Positions 49,723 to 59,597 of a stretch of DNA of 64,000 nt are shown here, piece after piece. The notes beneath the pieces are model-generated. The model saw nothing but the letters and a program-made list of their open reading frames with translations. It ran no database searches and had not been told where the DNA came from. The DNA is taken from contig OZ022242.1 in the NCBI GenBank assembly GCA_963978895.1, positions 26,702,424 through 26,766,423 of the forward strand, read 5' to 3'. The stretch is from Erpobdella octoculata (Eukaryota > Annelida > Clitellata > Hirudinida > Erpobdellidae). Position 1 is the first letter of the stretch, and each line of letters begins with the position of its first letter. The position numbers were made by a program, and so were the translations under genes.

Positions 49723-50027
49723 TTTCATTTCATTTCATTTATTGAGCACCAACATAAGTATTAAACGTAAACAAAAGAAAATAACCAAAACGACAAGAAA
49801 AAATATAAAACCAAAATTTCAAAAAAAGAAAAAAAAAATCGATTGGTTGAGAAAGAAATAAGGTGCCCAAAAGGTTCGTCCGAAGGGAATTACTTCCCGC
49901 TTAATGGGCAACCTTTACAAAAAGAACCAAATGAGCTGGTTGAGTTAAGACATTTCAAATAGTAGTTCAATAAACTTATCAAGGAAGAGACTGAAATTGG
50001 TATGCTAAGGTAATAGGTATTGAGTAG

Positions 50028-53000
50028 TTATGAGTGAGACAATAATATGTAAGATTTCAGAGCTTGCTTAAATAGCGAAATACGTTTCAAGGAGGAGACA
50101 GATATTGGAATGATTGAATAAATACGAGGGCCAGAGCATTTAATAGAGAATGTTTTAAGAGTTGTCCGAGCAAAATCCGTTCGAAAACAGCGACCGGGGC
50201 GCAGATCATAGGAATGAACATCAGATAATTTTACAAACATGTTATCGAATGATGAGGGTAATATAAAATTATCATATTTATACATGAAAATGCCAGTTTG
50301 GAAGAAATTAATCTGATAAATATTAAGAATGTTGTTGTTAGCCATTTGAATTTTACAAGACGATGTGGGAGGCATGTGAAAAATAATTCGAATAATTCGC
50401 TTTTGCAAAATATGAAGAGGCTTTAAACGAGTTGAATAATTTGAGGCCCAGACAATATTGCAGTATGATAAGTACGGAAACATAAGTGCATAGTATAACA
50501 TCATAGAAATATTGGCATCAACAAACTGATGTATACGAGATAGCACTCCACAATTTTTTGCAACCTTAGATGTAACATGTTCAATGTGAGTTTTTAATGT
50601 AAGGTGTTCATCAAGCAACACGCCCAAGAACTTGCAATAAGGAACCCGCAAAATTGGTATATCATCAATCTTCAGCTGACAATTACAGAAAGTATTTTTG
50701 TTTATATGGTGAAATAAAATGTAATTCGTTTTGCTAACATTTAAGGAAAGTCTACTAGCAGAGAACCATTTAGAAACAGAAAGTAATTCACTGTTGGTAT
50801 CGTAATATAAATTTTCTAAGTTATCGCCAGTCGCAAAGAGGTTAGTATCGTCCGCAAACAAAACAAATTCAAGGCGATCTGAAACTGAGCATAGGTCGTT
50901 GATATAGATGAGAAATAGAAGCGGTCCCAGCACCGACCCTTGAGGCACCCCACAAGTTACCTGCTTCATCGAAGAGATAGAGTTGCTGTACTGGACGCAT
51001 TGTGATCTACAGCTAAGATAGTCACTGAACCATGATAGTGGAGTTCCCCGGATTCCATAGTGCCTCAATTTTTCCACCAGAATGCCGTGATCAACCGTAT
51101 CGAAGGCTTTAGCTAGGTCCAGGAAGATGCCAACTACATATTTCCCACGGTCCATGGCCTCGGCAATCTTTGAATGTAACATGACCAGTGGCATATAAGT
51201 TGAGTGATTTTTTCTAAATCCAAACTGATTTGGTGTAATAATGGAAAATTTATCAAGATAATTATAAAGTCTGGAGTGCATCACTCTTTCAAAAAACTTT
51301 GAGAAATAGCACAAGACAGATATTGGCCGGTAATTAGAAAAGTTTTCTTTTTTCCCAGATTTGTAAATTGGAATGACTTTGGCTGTTTTTAGTTGAGCGG
51401 GGAATACTCCTGAAGTTATTGAGCAATTTATTATGGCAGACAGAGGACTAGCGATCGCCGTAATTGAATTTCGTGCGATGCATGGGTCGACTCCATCGGA
51501 TCCGCAGCTGTGAGAGATCTTTAAGTCTGAAGCTATTTTGATAATCTCATCGGGCGTAGTGGGTGCAAAAAAAAAAGAGTGAGTCACAGGATTGCCAAGA
51601 TATTTTTCAAACGTTGTATCCGGTGGGGATATCTTTCTTGCGAGGTTGGAGCCAATATTAGAAAAGTAATTATTAAATGACTCAGCAATAACAGAGGAAG
51701 ATGTCAATAGACTACCGTCATCCGTACAGAAAGTCTTGCATTGTTCCATGTTGGTCTTTTTATTTAAAATGTTCCCAATTAACTTCCATGTTCCTTTCAT
51801 GTTGTTGTTGTTTAATTTAAACTTTTCGGAGTAGAATTGTTTGATGGTTTTTACCTTAGTTGATTTGAAGAGGTTTCTAAATGTAGTAAATTTCTGTTTG
51901 TTAGACGGAGATGGATTCCTGGTGTATGCTCGGTAAAGCGCATTTTTTTTCTTGCAGCTTTTCATAAGTTCAGGTGTCATCCATTCTTTATCAAACTTGT
52001 TAGGTCCGTTAGATTTGCCGCTGCAGCTCACCAGAGGAAAGGAATTATTATATATCTCAAGGTATCTATTGATAAACATTGAATAGGCGGATGACGCGTC
52101 GCCACACTCGGCCACCTCTATTACCCTAGACCAATCGGCTCCATGCAGCGTTTGCTCAAAAATTTCTTTATTAACAAAACTCCTTCTTAAGGAAAAGACA
52201 TGATTTTTTCCGACGCAATCAGGTGTCGATAATGTGGCAGAGAGAAAAATGGGGAAGTGGTCCGAGACGTCATCGAGTACAATCCTGGCGAGAGTCTTCT
52301 GTAGTGGATAATTAGTAAATATATTATCAATTGCGGTGGCGGTTGAAGGGCATTTTCTAGTTGGCGTTGTAAAGGCTGGAAGAAGGCAGTGGGAAGCTAG
52401 TAAATTAAAAAACTCAGCTGTAAGTGAGTTCCATTCTTTGTCAAAAAAATCAATGTTGAAGTCGCCCAGTAGAAATATCTTCATATTTTTTCTGTCAACG
52501 TAATCCAAGATGTTACTCAGCTCTGCATTAAAAACACGTATATTGGTATCCGGTGGGCGATAGATTACTCCAACAGTAAAACTTCCAATTCCTCGACACT
52601 CCGCAGATACCAAGAGAATTTCAAATGAAGTAATATCAACACTCCAAGAACTAACATCAAGAACAGAATATTTTAAGTCAGAGTCAATAAAAAAACCAAC
52701 TCCGCCACCTTTTTTCATAACTCTATGTCTAGATACGAAAACAAAGCCCGGTATTTCCACGCTCAAGGATGAATTGTCACCCAGCCAGGTCTCTGTAACC
52801 GCCAAAATCCGAGATCTACTCCAGTGAAGTAATATTGCTAAGTCATGCAATTTATTTTTTAAGCTTCTGCAATTGACGTGAAGAAATGAAAAATGATCAG
52901 AAGCTAATCGACCGGTTAACTCGTTTAACTCATCAGAAGTAACATAAACATTTCTATCATAGATTGGGTGGAAGATATTTTCATCAGGATCAATGTTATA

Positions 53001-53078
53001 ATCAAACAAAGAACAGCTTCTTATAGACTTCAGTAAACTTAAACGTTCTTCTTCAGTGTTCGTCGTATCATAAGCCAT
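50028..53078 (-). CDS. LINE ORF2: AP-endonuclease and reverse transcriptase, intact
   Basis: ATG at 53078, 1016 codons, no interruption. Endonuclease: FLHVNCRSLKNKLHDL, VTETWLGD, VIYRPPDTN, LLGDFNIDFF, DHFPIFLSA (residues about 65-290). RT: AKVIPIYKSGKKENFSNYRP, GFRKNHSTYMPL, GIFLDLAKAFDTVDH (motif A), GVPQGSVLGPLLFLIYINDL (B), FVLFADDTNLFA (C, catalytic DD), KFLGVLLDEHLT. C-terminal LSYCNIVWASNY fits CR1/L2-type LINEs. ORF2 starts one base after the ORF1 stop (TAA-A-ATG), suggesting reinitiation. All catalytic motifs are present. Confidence 0.93.
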   Translation of the reverse strand: MAYDTTNTEEERLSLLKSIRSCSLFDYNIDPDENIFHPIYDRNVYVTSDELNELTGRLASDHFSFLHVNCRSLKNKLHDLAILLHWSRSRILAVTETWLGDNSSLSVEIPGFVFVSRHRVMKKGGGVGFFIDSDLKYSVLDVSSWSVDITSFEILLVSAECRGIGSFTVGVIYRPPDTNIRVFNAELSNILDYVDRKNMKIFLLGDFNIDFFDKEWNSLTAEFFNLLASHCLLPAFTTPTRKCPSTATAIDNIFTNYPLQKTLARIVLDDVSDHFPIFLSATLSTPDCVGKNHVFSLRRSFVNKEIFEQTLHGADWSRVIEVAECGDASSAYSMFINRYLEIYNNSFPLVSCSGKSNGPNKFDKEWMTPELMKSCKKKNALYRAYTRNPSPSNKQKFTTFRNLFKSTKVKTIKQFYSEKFKLNNNNMKGTWKLIGNILNKKTNMEQCKTFCTDDGSLLTSSSVIAESFNNYFSNIGSNLARKISPPDTTFEKYLGNPVTHSFFFAPTTPDEIIKIASDLKISHSCGSDGVDPCIARNSITAIASPLSAIINCSITSGVFPAQLKTAKVIPIYKSGKKENFSNYRPISVLCYFSKFFERVMHSRLYNYLDKFSIITPNQFGFRKNHSTYMPLVMLHSKIAEAMDRGKYVVGIFLDLAKAFDTVDHGILVEKLRHYGIRGTPLSWFSDYLSCRSQCVQYSNSISSMKQVTCGVPQGSVLGPLLFLIYINDLCSVSDRLEFVLFADDTNLFATGDNLENLYYDTNSELLSVSKWFSASRLSLNVSKTNYILFHHINKNTFCNCQLKIDDIPILRVPYCKFLGVLLDEHLTLKTHIEHVTSKVAKNCGVLSRIHQFVDANISMMLYYALMFPYLSYCNIVWASNYSTRLKPLHILQKRIIRIIFHMPPTSSCKIQMANNNILNIYQINFFQTGIFMYKYDNFILPSSFDNMFVKLSDVHSYDLRPGRCFRTDFARTTLKTFSIKCSGPRIYSIIPISVSSLKRISLFKQALKSYILLSHS

Positions 53079-53079
53079 T

Positions 53080-53786
53080 TTAACAAGTCTGTAACTTTTC
53101 AACCTCCTCGAGACTTAGGATTTTAATTGGCTTGTCAGATTCAACTCTTTTTGCAAAAACAACGCCATTCCATGTCCAGATGGAGGAGATTTTCTTTTCT
53201 TTGAGTAGTCTCCTGCCTCTCGAAAAGATTTCTGAGCACCTCTTAGTTAAATGTTCGTTGATATAAATTTTATGTTTATCTTCTTGTTTGTGAAGTAGGC
53301 GTCTTGAAGAGTAAATTCGGTCTCTGACTGTCTTTGAAGCGAGAGTTATAACTATCGGTCGTGGTGCGTTTTTAATGCCAGGTATTCTGTACCCGGCAGT
53401 GATATCCTTCATAGATATGTCGAGATCTAACCTCGTCCTGCAACACTCCACGACAGCACTCATTGTATCCTGCCGAGACATATGTTTAGAGGGATCACCT
53501 TCTCCAGCAGTCACACCCGAAGCCACCTCAGCGTAGGACGATTCAGGGATTCCGTGAATGACGAGATCGTTGCTTCTCAATTGCATCTCCAGTCTGTCAA
53601 CTCGAATCTGTAGAGTTTTGTTTTCCTCCGTTATGGACTTTATTTTATCAACCAGCGGCTTAATTTCGTCCTTTATCAGTTTTGTCACTGTCTCCAACAT
53701 TAAGTTCTTCATCATTTCTTTAATGCCATGTTCCAGACTGGGAAGTATCTTTTCTTTAATCTTATCCGATAATGCTTCGATTGATG
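53080..53786 (-). CDS. LINE ORF1 (partial): coiled coil and RRM-like RNA-binding protein
   Basis: About 235 residues remain. A coiled coil (KSITEENKTLQIRVDRLEMQ) is followed by LRSNDLVIHGIPESS, then RPIVITLASKTVRDRIYSSR and a basic C-terminal region (NEHLTKRCSEIFSRGRRLLK). This is the L1-ORF1p-like order (coiled coil, RRM, C-terminal domain) also found in CR1/L2-type LINEs. The frame stays open beyond the insertion point into host sequence, so the true start is lost. Confidence 0.75.
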
Positions 53787-53838
53787 AGAGGTTCTTCTTC
53801 TGAAGATCTTCGGCGACGAAAGCTCGCAAAGAGTTAAA
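53787..53838 (+). mobile_element. F1 copy 3, 3' terminus after the nested LINE
   Basis: GAGAGGTTCTTCTTCTGAAG ... GCTCGCAAAGAGTTAAAACA continues the element interrupted at 49722. Confidence 0.9.
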
Positions 53839-54103
53839 ACACACATACATACATACATACATACATACATACATACATACATACATACATACATACATAC
53901 ATACATACATACATACATACATACATACATACATACATACATACATACATACATACATACATACATACATACATACATACATACATACATACATACATAC
54001 ATACATACATACATACATACATACATACATACATACATACATACATACATACATACATACATACATACATACATACATACATACATACATACATACATAC
54101 ATT
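53839..54103. repeat. (ACAT)n microsatellite
   Basis: About 265 bp uninterrupted between F1 copy 3 and F2 copy 2. Confidence 0.98.
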
Positions 54104-56843
54104 GATCCACCAAAGTCAGGTACTCTGCAAGTCAGTAAAGAGCAGCTTGATCATCACTTCCGAGCTGCTTTCATTGACCTCTTGGGCGACAAAGAACTAG
54201 CTGCTTGGACGTCCGGGTCTGTTGATAAAGAGTGGCAAAAAGCTGAAGGCATTTTTATACCAAAGAAGAAAGTTTCAGTCGACATCAATCAGTTCAGACC
54301 AATTTCTCTTCTTAATGTTGAAGGAAAAATATTTTTTGCTGTGCTTGCCAAGAGGTTGACGAGCTATCTAACACAAAACGACTACATAGACAAGTCAATT
54401 CAGAAAGGAGGAATCCCTGGTGTTCCTGGTTGCATCGAACATTCTACCATGATATGGGAGTCTATAAAAAGAGCAAAACAGAATCGACTCAGTTTGCACG
54501 TCATTTGGCTTGATCTTGCAAATGCTTATGGAGCGGTTCGTCACCAGCTGATTTGGAAAGCTTTGACGATGCACCATGTTCCAAAGTTCGTTATGGATAC
54601 TCTACGACAGTATTTTCAAGATTTTCACCTGCGATTATCGACAAAGACGTGTTCAACCGATTGGTTTCGTCTTCAGGTCGGTATCGCCATGGGGTGCTCT
54701 ATTTCTCCCATATTATTCGTGCTAGCAATGCAACTACTTCTGAATTCAGTTGGTGCAAGGGTAGAAGATGTTTATGTCGGCCGAGGTATTTTCATGCCAC
54801 CTCTGAGAGCTTTCATGGACGACACGACAATTATTTTGAATAAGTGTATTTCAATGAGACGGACACTCGATGTCTTCAGCGATCTACTCAAATGGTGCGG
54901 AATGAGTTTTAAAGCATCCAAATCGAGAAGTCTCTCCCTGCGTCGCGGTAAAATTGACGAATACACCGTTTTCTCTGTTGATGGTAACAAGATTCCAACA
55001 GTGAGCGACGAACCAGTGAAAAGTCTCGGGAGATGGTACTGTAAATCCCTGAATGATGTTGATCAGGGTGCTTCTATTCTCCGTATGGCAACTGTCTCCA
55101 TGGAAAGCATTAATTCTGCTCCGCTTCAGAGCAGGTTCAAAGTGTGGATTTTGAAATTTGTTTTAGTGCCAAGACTGCTTTCGCCTCTGACAGTCTATAA
55201 AATTGGTCTGCAAGTTGTGGAGAAACTAGAAAGAAAGATAGCTCATTTTACACGTCAATGGTTGGGTCTGCCTCCGGGATTGACGTCTGTGGCTCTCTAC
55301 GGCAAAACAGCCAAGCTGAGACTTCCATTGCGGTCTTTTGTTGAAGATTTCAAGATCAGCAAACTGAGAACTCAGATGATGCTCGATAATTCAACGGATC
55401 AGAGAGTCGCTGAGGTAAAACCAACTCTAATCTCAGGAACCAAATGGAATGCTAGAGTTGAAATAGAGAATGCCACGGTTTCTCTCCAGTGGACTGAAAG
55501 GACCGGAGCAGTTCAGTTGGGGCGGCATGGTGTTGGATGGAACCACCATCTCTGGTGGTCCAAGGCAAACGCTCAGGAAAGATCAGACTTGATTGTTCAG
55601 GACAGAAAGCAAGCGATAGAAAGCGAGAGAGTTGTGAAGAGCGCACAATTGTCACAGCAAGGCGACTGGACCAGATGGGAGGAGACAGTTCAGCGGTCTC
55701 TGTCATGGGAAGATATATGGCGCTATGCTCCAGTGCGGCTATCGTTCCTCATTAGATCGATGTATGATCAGCTGCCAACAGCCAGCAATTTAAAGAAATG
55801 AAAATTAATTGAGAACGATGAGTGTCAGCTCTGCGGTCAGTCGCAGTCATTGATTCATATTCTTTCCTCCTGCTCCTATTCCCTTTCTCATGGTAGATAC
55901 ACGTGGCGCCACAACCTTGTTCTCCAAAAGCTGCTGGGATTTGTAAAAGAAGTCTGCCAAAAAGCCAACTCAATGGAGGTGAAACCTAGGCGGAGGATTT
56001 ATTTTTTGAGAGAGGGATTGCCGCAGCTAAATCGCCCAAAGAGAACCCTCACGGAAGGAGAGAATGTTTTCCATGCGGCAAACGACTGGATGGTCTCTGC
56101 CGATCTGAAATCGGAAAAGTGCTTCCCAGTTTCAATAAAGGAAAGTGGAAAAAGGCCAGACATAGTTGTTTTTTCGAGTCTGGCCAAGACATTTCTTCTC
56201 ATCGAGTTGACAGTGCCTTGGGAAAGCAACATGGAGGCCAGTAACATTATGAAATTAGAAAAATACAGAGAATTGGTGTTGGATTTGGAAGCAAATGACT
56301 CAAGAGCTGAGCTTTTTGCTGTTGAAGTTGGAGCACGCGGTTTGGCTGGTAAATCTTTGCTAAAGTTGCTGCGGGCCCTGGGAATGTCTAACAGAGAGCG
56401 GACCCGTGCAATTAAACAGATTTCTGAAGCAGCAGAATCGGCTTCATTCTGGCTTTGGTCTCAAAGAGAGAAAAAAGAAGATTTTCCAAATTTAGAAGCC
56501 GCTCTCTCCGCTCCGCAAGAATAGAATTGCTTAGTTTTTGTTTACGTGGCGATATTAAGTACCGCTACGAAAGCGAAGCCGTTATGTCGTCGAAGGTTTT
56601 CTCACTTGAATAGTCTGAATTTCTTTAACGTCGCGAGTTTATTTGCATGATAAATATCTGCCACGATGCAAGGAATGATAGAAATTCGATGTCGGAAAAG
56701 AACAAAGACATTTTCTGCCGGAGGACGTTCGTCCGTCGAACGTGGCTCGCCCCCCTTAGAACGTCGAGAAATTAAAGAGCCGAAACGTTTGCTCCAGGGG
56801 GGGTTTTCTTCTGATGACCTCCACAGAAAAGCTCTTCAGGAGT
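54104..56843 (+). mobile_element. RLE-type LINE, family F2, copy 2 (5'-truncated)
   Basis: Starts at GATCCACCAAAGTCAGG (matches 43595 of F2 copy 1) after ACAT repeat. An internal deletion of about 190 bp at about 54203 removes sequence equivalent to 43696-43885. 3' UTR and structured module (56759 on) as in copy 1. Ends GTGCACACACACAC. Confidence 0.9.
54182..56524 (+). pseudogene. F2 copy 2 RT-RLE polyprotein, single nonsense codon
   Basis: Open from 54182 to a TGA at 55799-55801 (TGG in copy 1), then in the same frame to 56524. Contains QFRPISLLNVEGK, VIWLDLANAYGAV, GIAMGCSISPILF, AFMDDTTIILN, CQLCGQSQSLIHILSSC, YTWRHN, KRPDIVVFSSLAKT and ELTVPWE. Finger and first RT motifs are lost by truncation and deletion. 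It keeps the bases that are mutated in copy 1 at its three lesions, so the two copies mutated independently. Confidence 0.9.
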
Positions 56844-56900
56844 GCACACACACACATACATACATACATACATACATACACACACACATACATACATACA
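56844..56900. repeat. (ACAC)/(ATAC)n
   Basis: Mixed AC and ATAC units at the F2 copy 2 3' end and the next fragment's 5' junction. Confidence 0.93.
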
Positions 56901-57062
56901 CAGTCATTAATCCATATTCTTTCCTCCTGTTCCTATTCCCTTTCTCATGGTAGATTCCCGTGGCGCCACAACCTTGTTCTCCAAAAGCTGCTGGTTTTTG
57001 TGAAAGAAGCCTGCCGAAAAGCCAACTCAATGGAGGTTAAACCTAGGAGGAAGATTTACTTT
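56901..57062 (+). mobile_element. F2-like knuckle-region fragment
   Basis: AGTCATTAATCCATATTCTT ... CCTAGGAGGAAGATTTACTT matches F2 (about 45528-45685) and breaks off where unrelated sequence starts. It lacks the usual 3' end, so it is a truncated or rearranged copy. Confidence 0.8.
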
Positions 57063-57554
57063 CTTCTTTCAAGTCTTTATTGCTTTGTAGTTCTATCAAT
57101 TTCATTTAAAATTCATCTCTAACAGTCTCAACTTTAATGGAAAATGGATGTTAAAATATTTCTTCTTCAATTGAATTGATTTTGCTAAATTACAAAATAT
57201 TTATTTGTCCAAGATGGATTAAATATACGACCTTCAGTTTCAAATCTACGTCTTTTATTAGTACTAGCAGAAGCCATATTTGAAAAAATAAATATAATTA
57301 GAATTCTGCTAACCATGTAGTCAATACCGTTTTACTGGTTTTATTAAAAATGAGGCGGTAGTTTTAACCGTATTGCAATACATTTAAAAAAAATCTGATT
57401 TTAAAAATTATTTCAAGAACTGTAATTAGCTGCCCTATTCCTGAGCTACAGTAAAAAATAGTTTTAAAAACATAATATTCATTTGATTTTAAATGTTAGA
57501 TAGTGAAAACGCGGGCCACGGCTAAAGACGAGGGCCACGCGTTGGACAACTCTG
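57063..57554 (-). mobile_element. hAT transposon 5' end relic
   Basis: On the minus strand the end CAGAGTTGTCCAACGCGTGG (from 57554) is a hAT-type terminal repeat. About 280 bp inside, an ATG at 57277 opens RRRFETEGRIFNPSWTNKYF, which resembles the N-terminus of hAT/Charlie-like (ZBED-type) transposases, and a TAG follows at 57187-57185. The rest of the transposase is gone. The opposite terminal repeat was not identified. Confidence 0.6.
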
Positions 57555-57649
57555 ATTTAACTAACGCACGTCTAAAGCTGTGATGGACGTTTTAATAATA
57601 AACCAAATTACAGAGAGCCACAAAACAAACACTATATTTATTAAAGGGA

Positions 57650-57684
57650 TATATATATATATATAATATATATATATATTACGA
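57650..57684. repeat. (TA)n
   Basis: Short TA run adjoining a minus-strand PLE terminus. Confidence 0.93.
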
Positions 57685-58122
<438 letters not shown>

Positions 58123-58164
58123 GTCAGCACGATTCCAGGCCAGCATACTCCATACAGTCTTCGT

Positions 58165-58527
58165 TTGCCTTTTCACCCAACTAATGTTGCCCCTGTGCCC
58201 CCTGTGGAGCACAAACCTGAATGTCCCTTACAATGTATTAGATCTGCACTCTGTACTAAGAGTTCGTCACCAGGAAATACAAAGGTATCCCGCCAAAGAC
58301 ATCATTCCCAGAATTGTGGTCATGGTTTCTCCCCTTCGCCATCCTACTTACTTCCTAGAACCTGCCATAGTGAACGTGCTTCTTCTCGGAGACGGCCCCT
58401 CACCATGATTCCTACCAGTCGAACTTTGTACATTCCTCGTTTGTTTGCTTTGACTAGTAATGGTGACCATAACACCCTCTTTTCTAATTTAATTAATAAC
58501 CCAAACATTACATTACGTAGACGTTAA
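58165..58527 (+). pseudogene. PLE C-terminal tail
   Basis: 120 codons of Ser/Pro/Cys-rich sequence ending [13 protein letters not shown]. The same ending (NITIRRR, PNITLRRKR) closes the PLE frames at 6.2 and 62.2 kb. RT and GIY-YIG are truncated away. Confidence 0.7.
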
Positions 58528-58930
58528 TTCTAGATATTTCTCGCTCTTGGTATTCTAGTTTATGTATTATTTTCGGTCATATTTATTTTATATTTGCTCT
58601 TATGATTTCAATGGTAATTAATACATCCCTTTGTTTTATTTTTGCTCTTAATTTTATTGATTTATTTTCTTTCTATCTATGTATACTTCGACATTTAAGG
58701 CCTTCAATTCTTATCGGTGAAAAACTAACACCTGTATCGACGGAAAACTAACACCAACAATTATTATGTTAAATTTAATTTATATTTGCTTCTTTGATTT
58801 TAGTCTTAATTAATACCTTCCCTCGCATTTTATTTTGGTCATATTTTATTTTTATCTACGTACTTCCACATTTCATTTATTGTTTTTAATCGTCTTTGTT
58901 TATGTTCGGTTCCTGTACCGCCGGCCTTTT

Positions 58931-58981
58931 GCTTTTTCTGAAGATGGCTGAAAAAATAGCCGAAACTTGCAAGTTAAAAAG
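58931..58981 (+). ncRNA. Hammerhead ribozyme (PLE pLTR)
   Basis: CTTTTT - CTGAAGA - T GGCT...AGCC (stem II) - GAA - ACTTGCAAGT (stem III ACTT/AAGT) - T - AAAAAG. Six stem I pairs. Predicted cleavage follows T at 58975. Full core. Confidence 0.92.
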
Positions 58982-59138
58982 TAATAAAGATTTGTATAAT
59001 CGGGCGTTCTTTGAACAACTTCGTGGGCGAGTTAAATTACGTGAACTATCTCATATAATAGAAAAAGTTTGCAACAAAACTTGGTCAATAAAATTTAACC
59101 GAGCCTGTATCGACGAAAAATTAACACCTAATTATTTG

Positions 59139-59146
<8 letters not shown>

Positions 59147-59174
<28 letters not shown>
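59147..59174. repeat. (TA)n joining PLE to the Gypsy 5' LTR
   Basis: The same TA run is part of the LTR (compare 61717-61814), so the PLE end and the LTR meet inside it. Confidence 0.93.
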
Positions 59175-59176
<2 letters not shown>

Positions 59177-59500
59177 TTTTCCGGATTGTTAATTTTACAA
59201 TTAGAAATATTATTTTGTGTATGAATTTTGAGAATTTAGACAGTGTGGTAAAGTTGAGCGTTCGAGAGATAATAAAAGTTTGAAAAGACGTGCTGCAGAG
59301 AGAAAATTGGAATTAACAAAAGATTTGTTAGAACCGTGCGAAATTCTACAAAGTGAGATAATTTAGTTTTCTGAGTCCAGTAAAAGATTATATTCAAGGA
59401 AGAATAATAAAGTTAAAATAAATTCGAGAAATATTGTGTTATAAATAACTTCGACTTTAACGTTACGAATCGCTAGAAAGCATATTCCTCTACGTTTACA
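59150..59500 (+). repeat. 5' LTR remnant of the Gypsy element
   Basis: CTTTTTCCGGATTGTTAATT to CTCTACGTTTACA. Matches 61816-62141 with a handful of differences. Truncated at the TA run. Confidence 0.9.
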
Positions 59501-59597
59501 TTGGTGACCTCGACGTATTTACGCATTTTCATCCGTAAATATATTTTTCTGAAGTTATTTGATCACAAGTGACCGAATTTTTGTTGATTTGGTAAAG

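Larger units (their letters stand above)
49723..53786 (-). mobile_element. APE-type LINE (CR1/L2-like), nested in F1 copy 3
   Basis: Minus strand: ORF1 part, ORF2, short 3' UTR with AATAAATGAAATGAAATGAA at the end (49723-49748). The tail of short repeats rather than poly(A) is typical of CR1/L2-type LINEs. Inserted between CGCTAAAAAT and GAGAGGTTC of the F1 3' UTR with little or no target duplication visible. ORF1 is open into the flank, so the 5' end is probably truncated. Confidence 0.9.
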
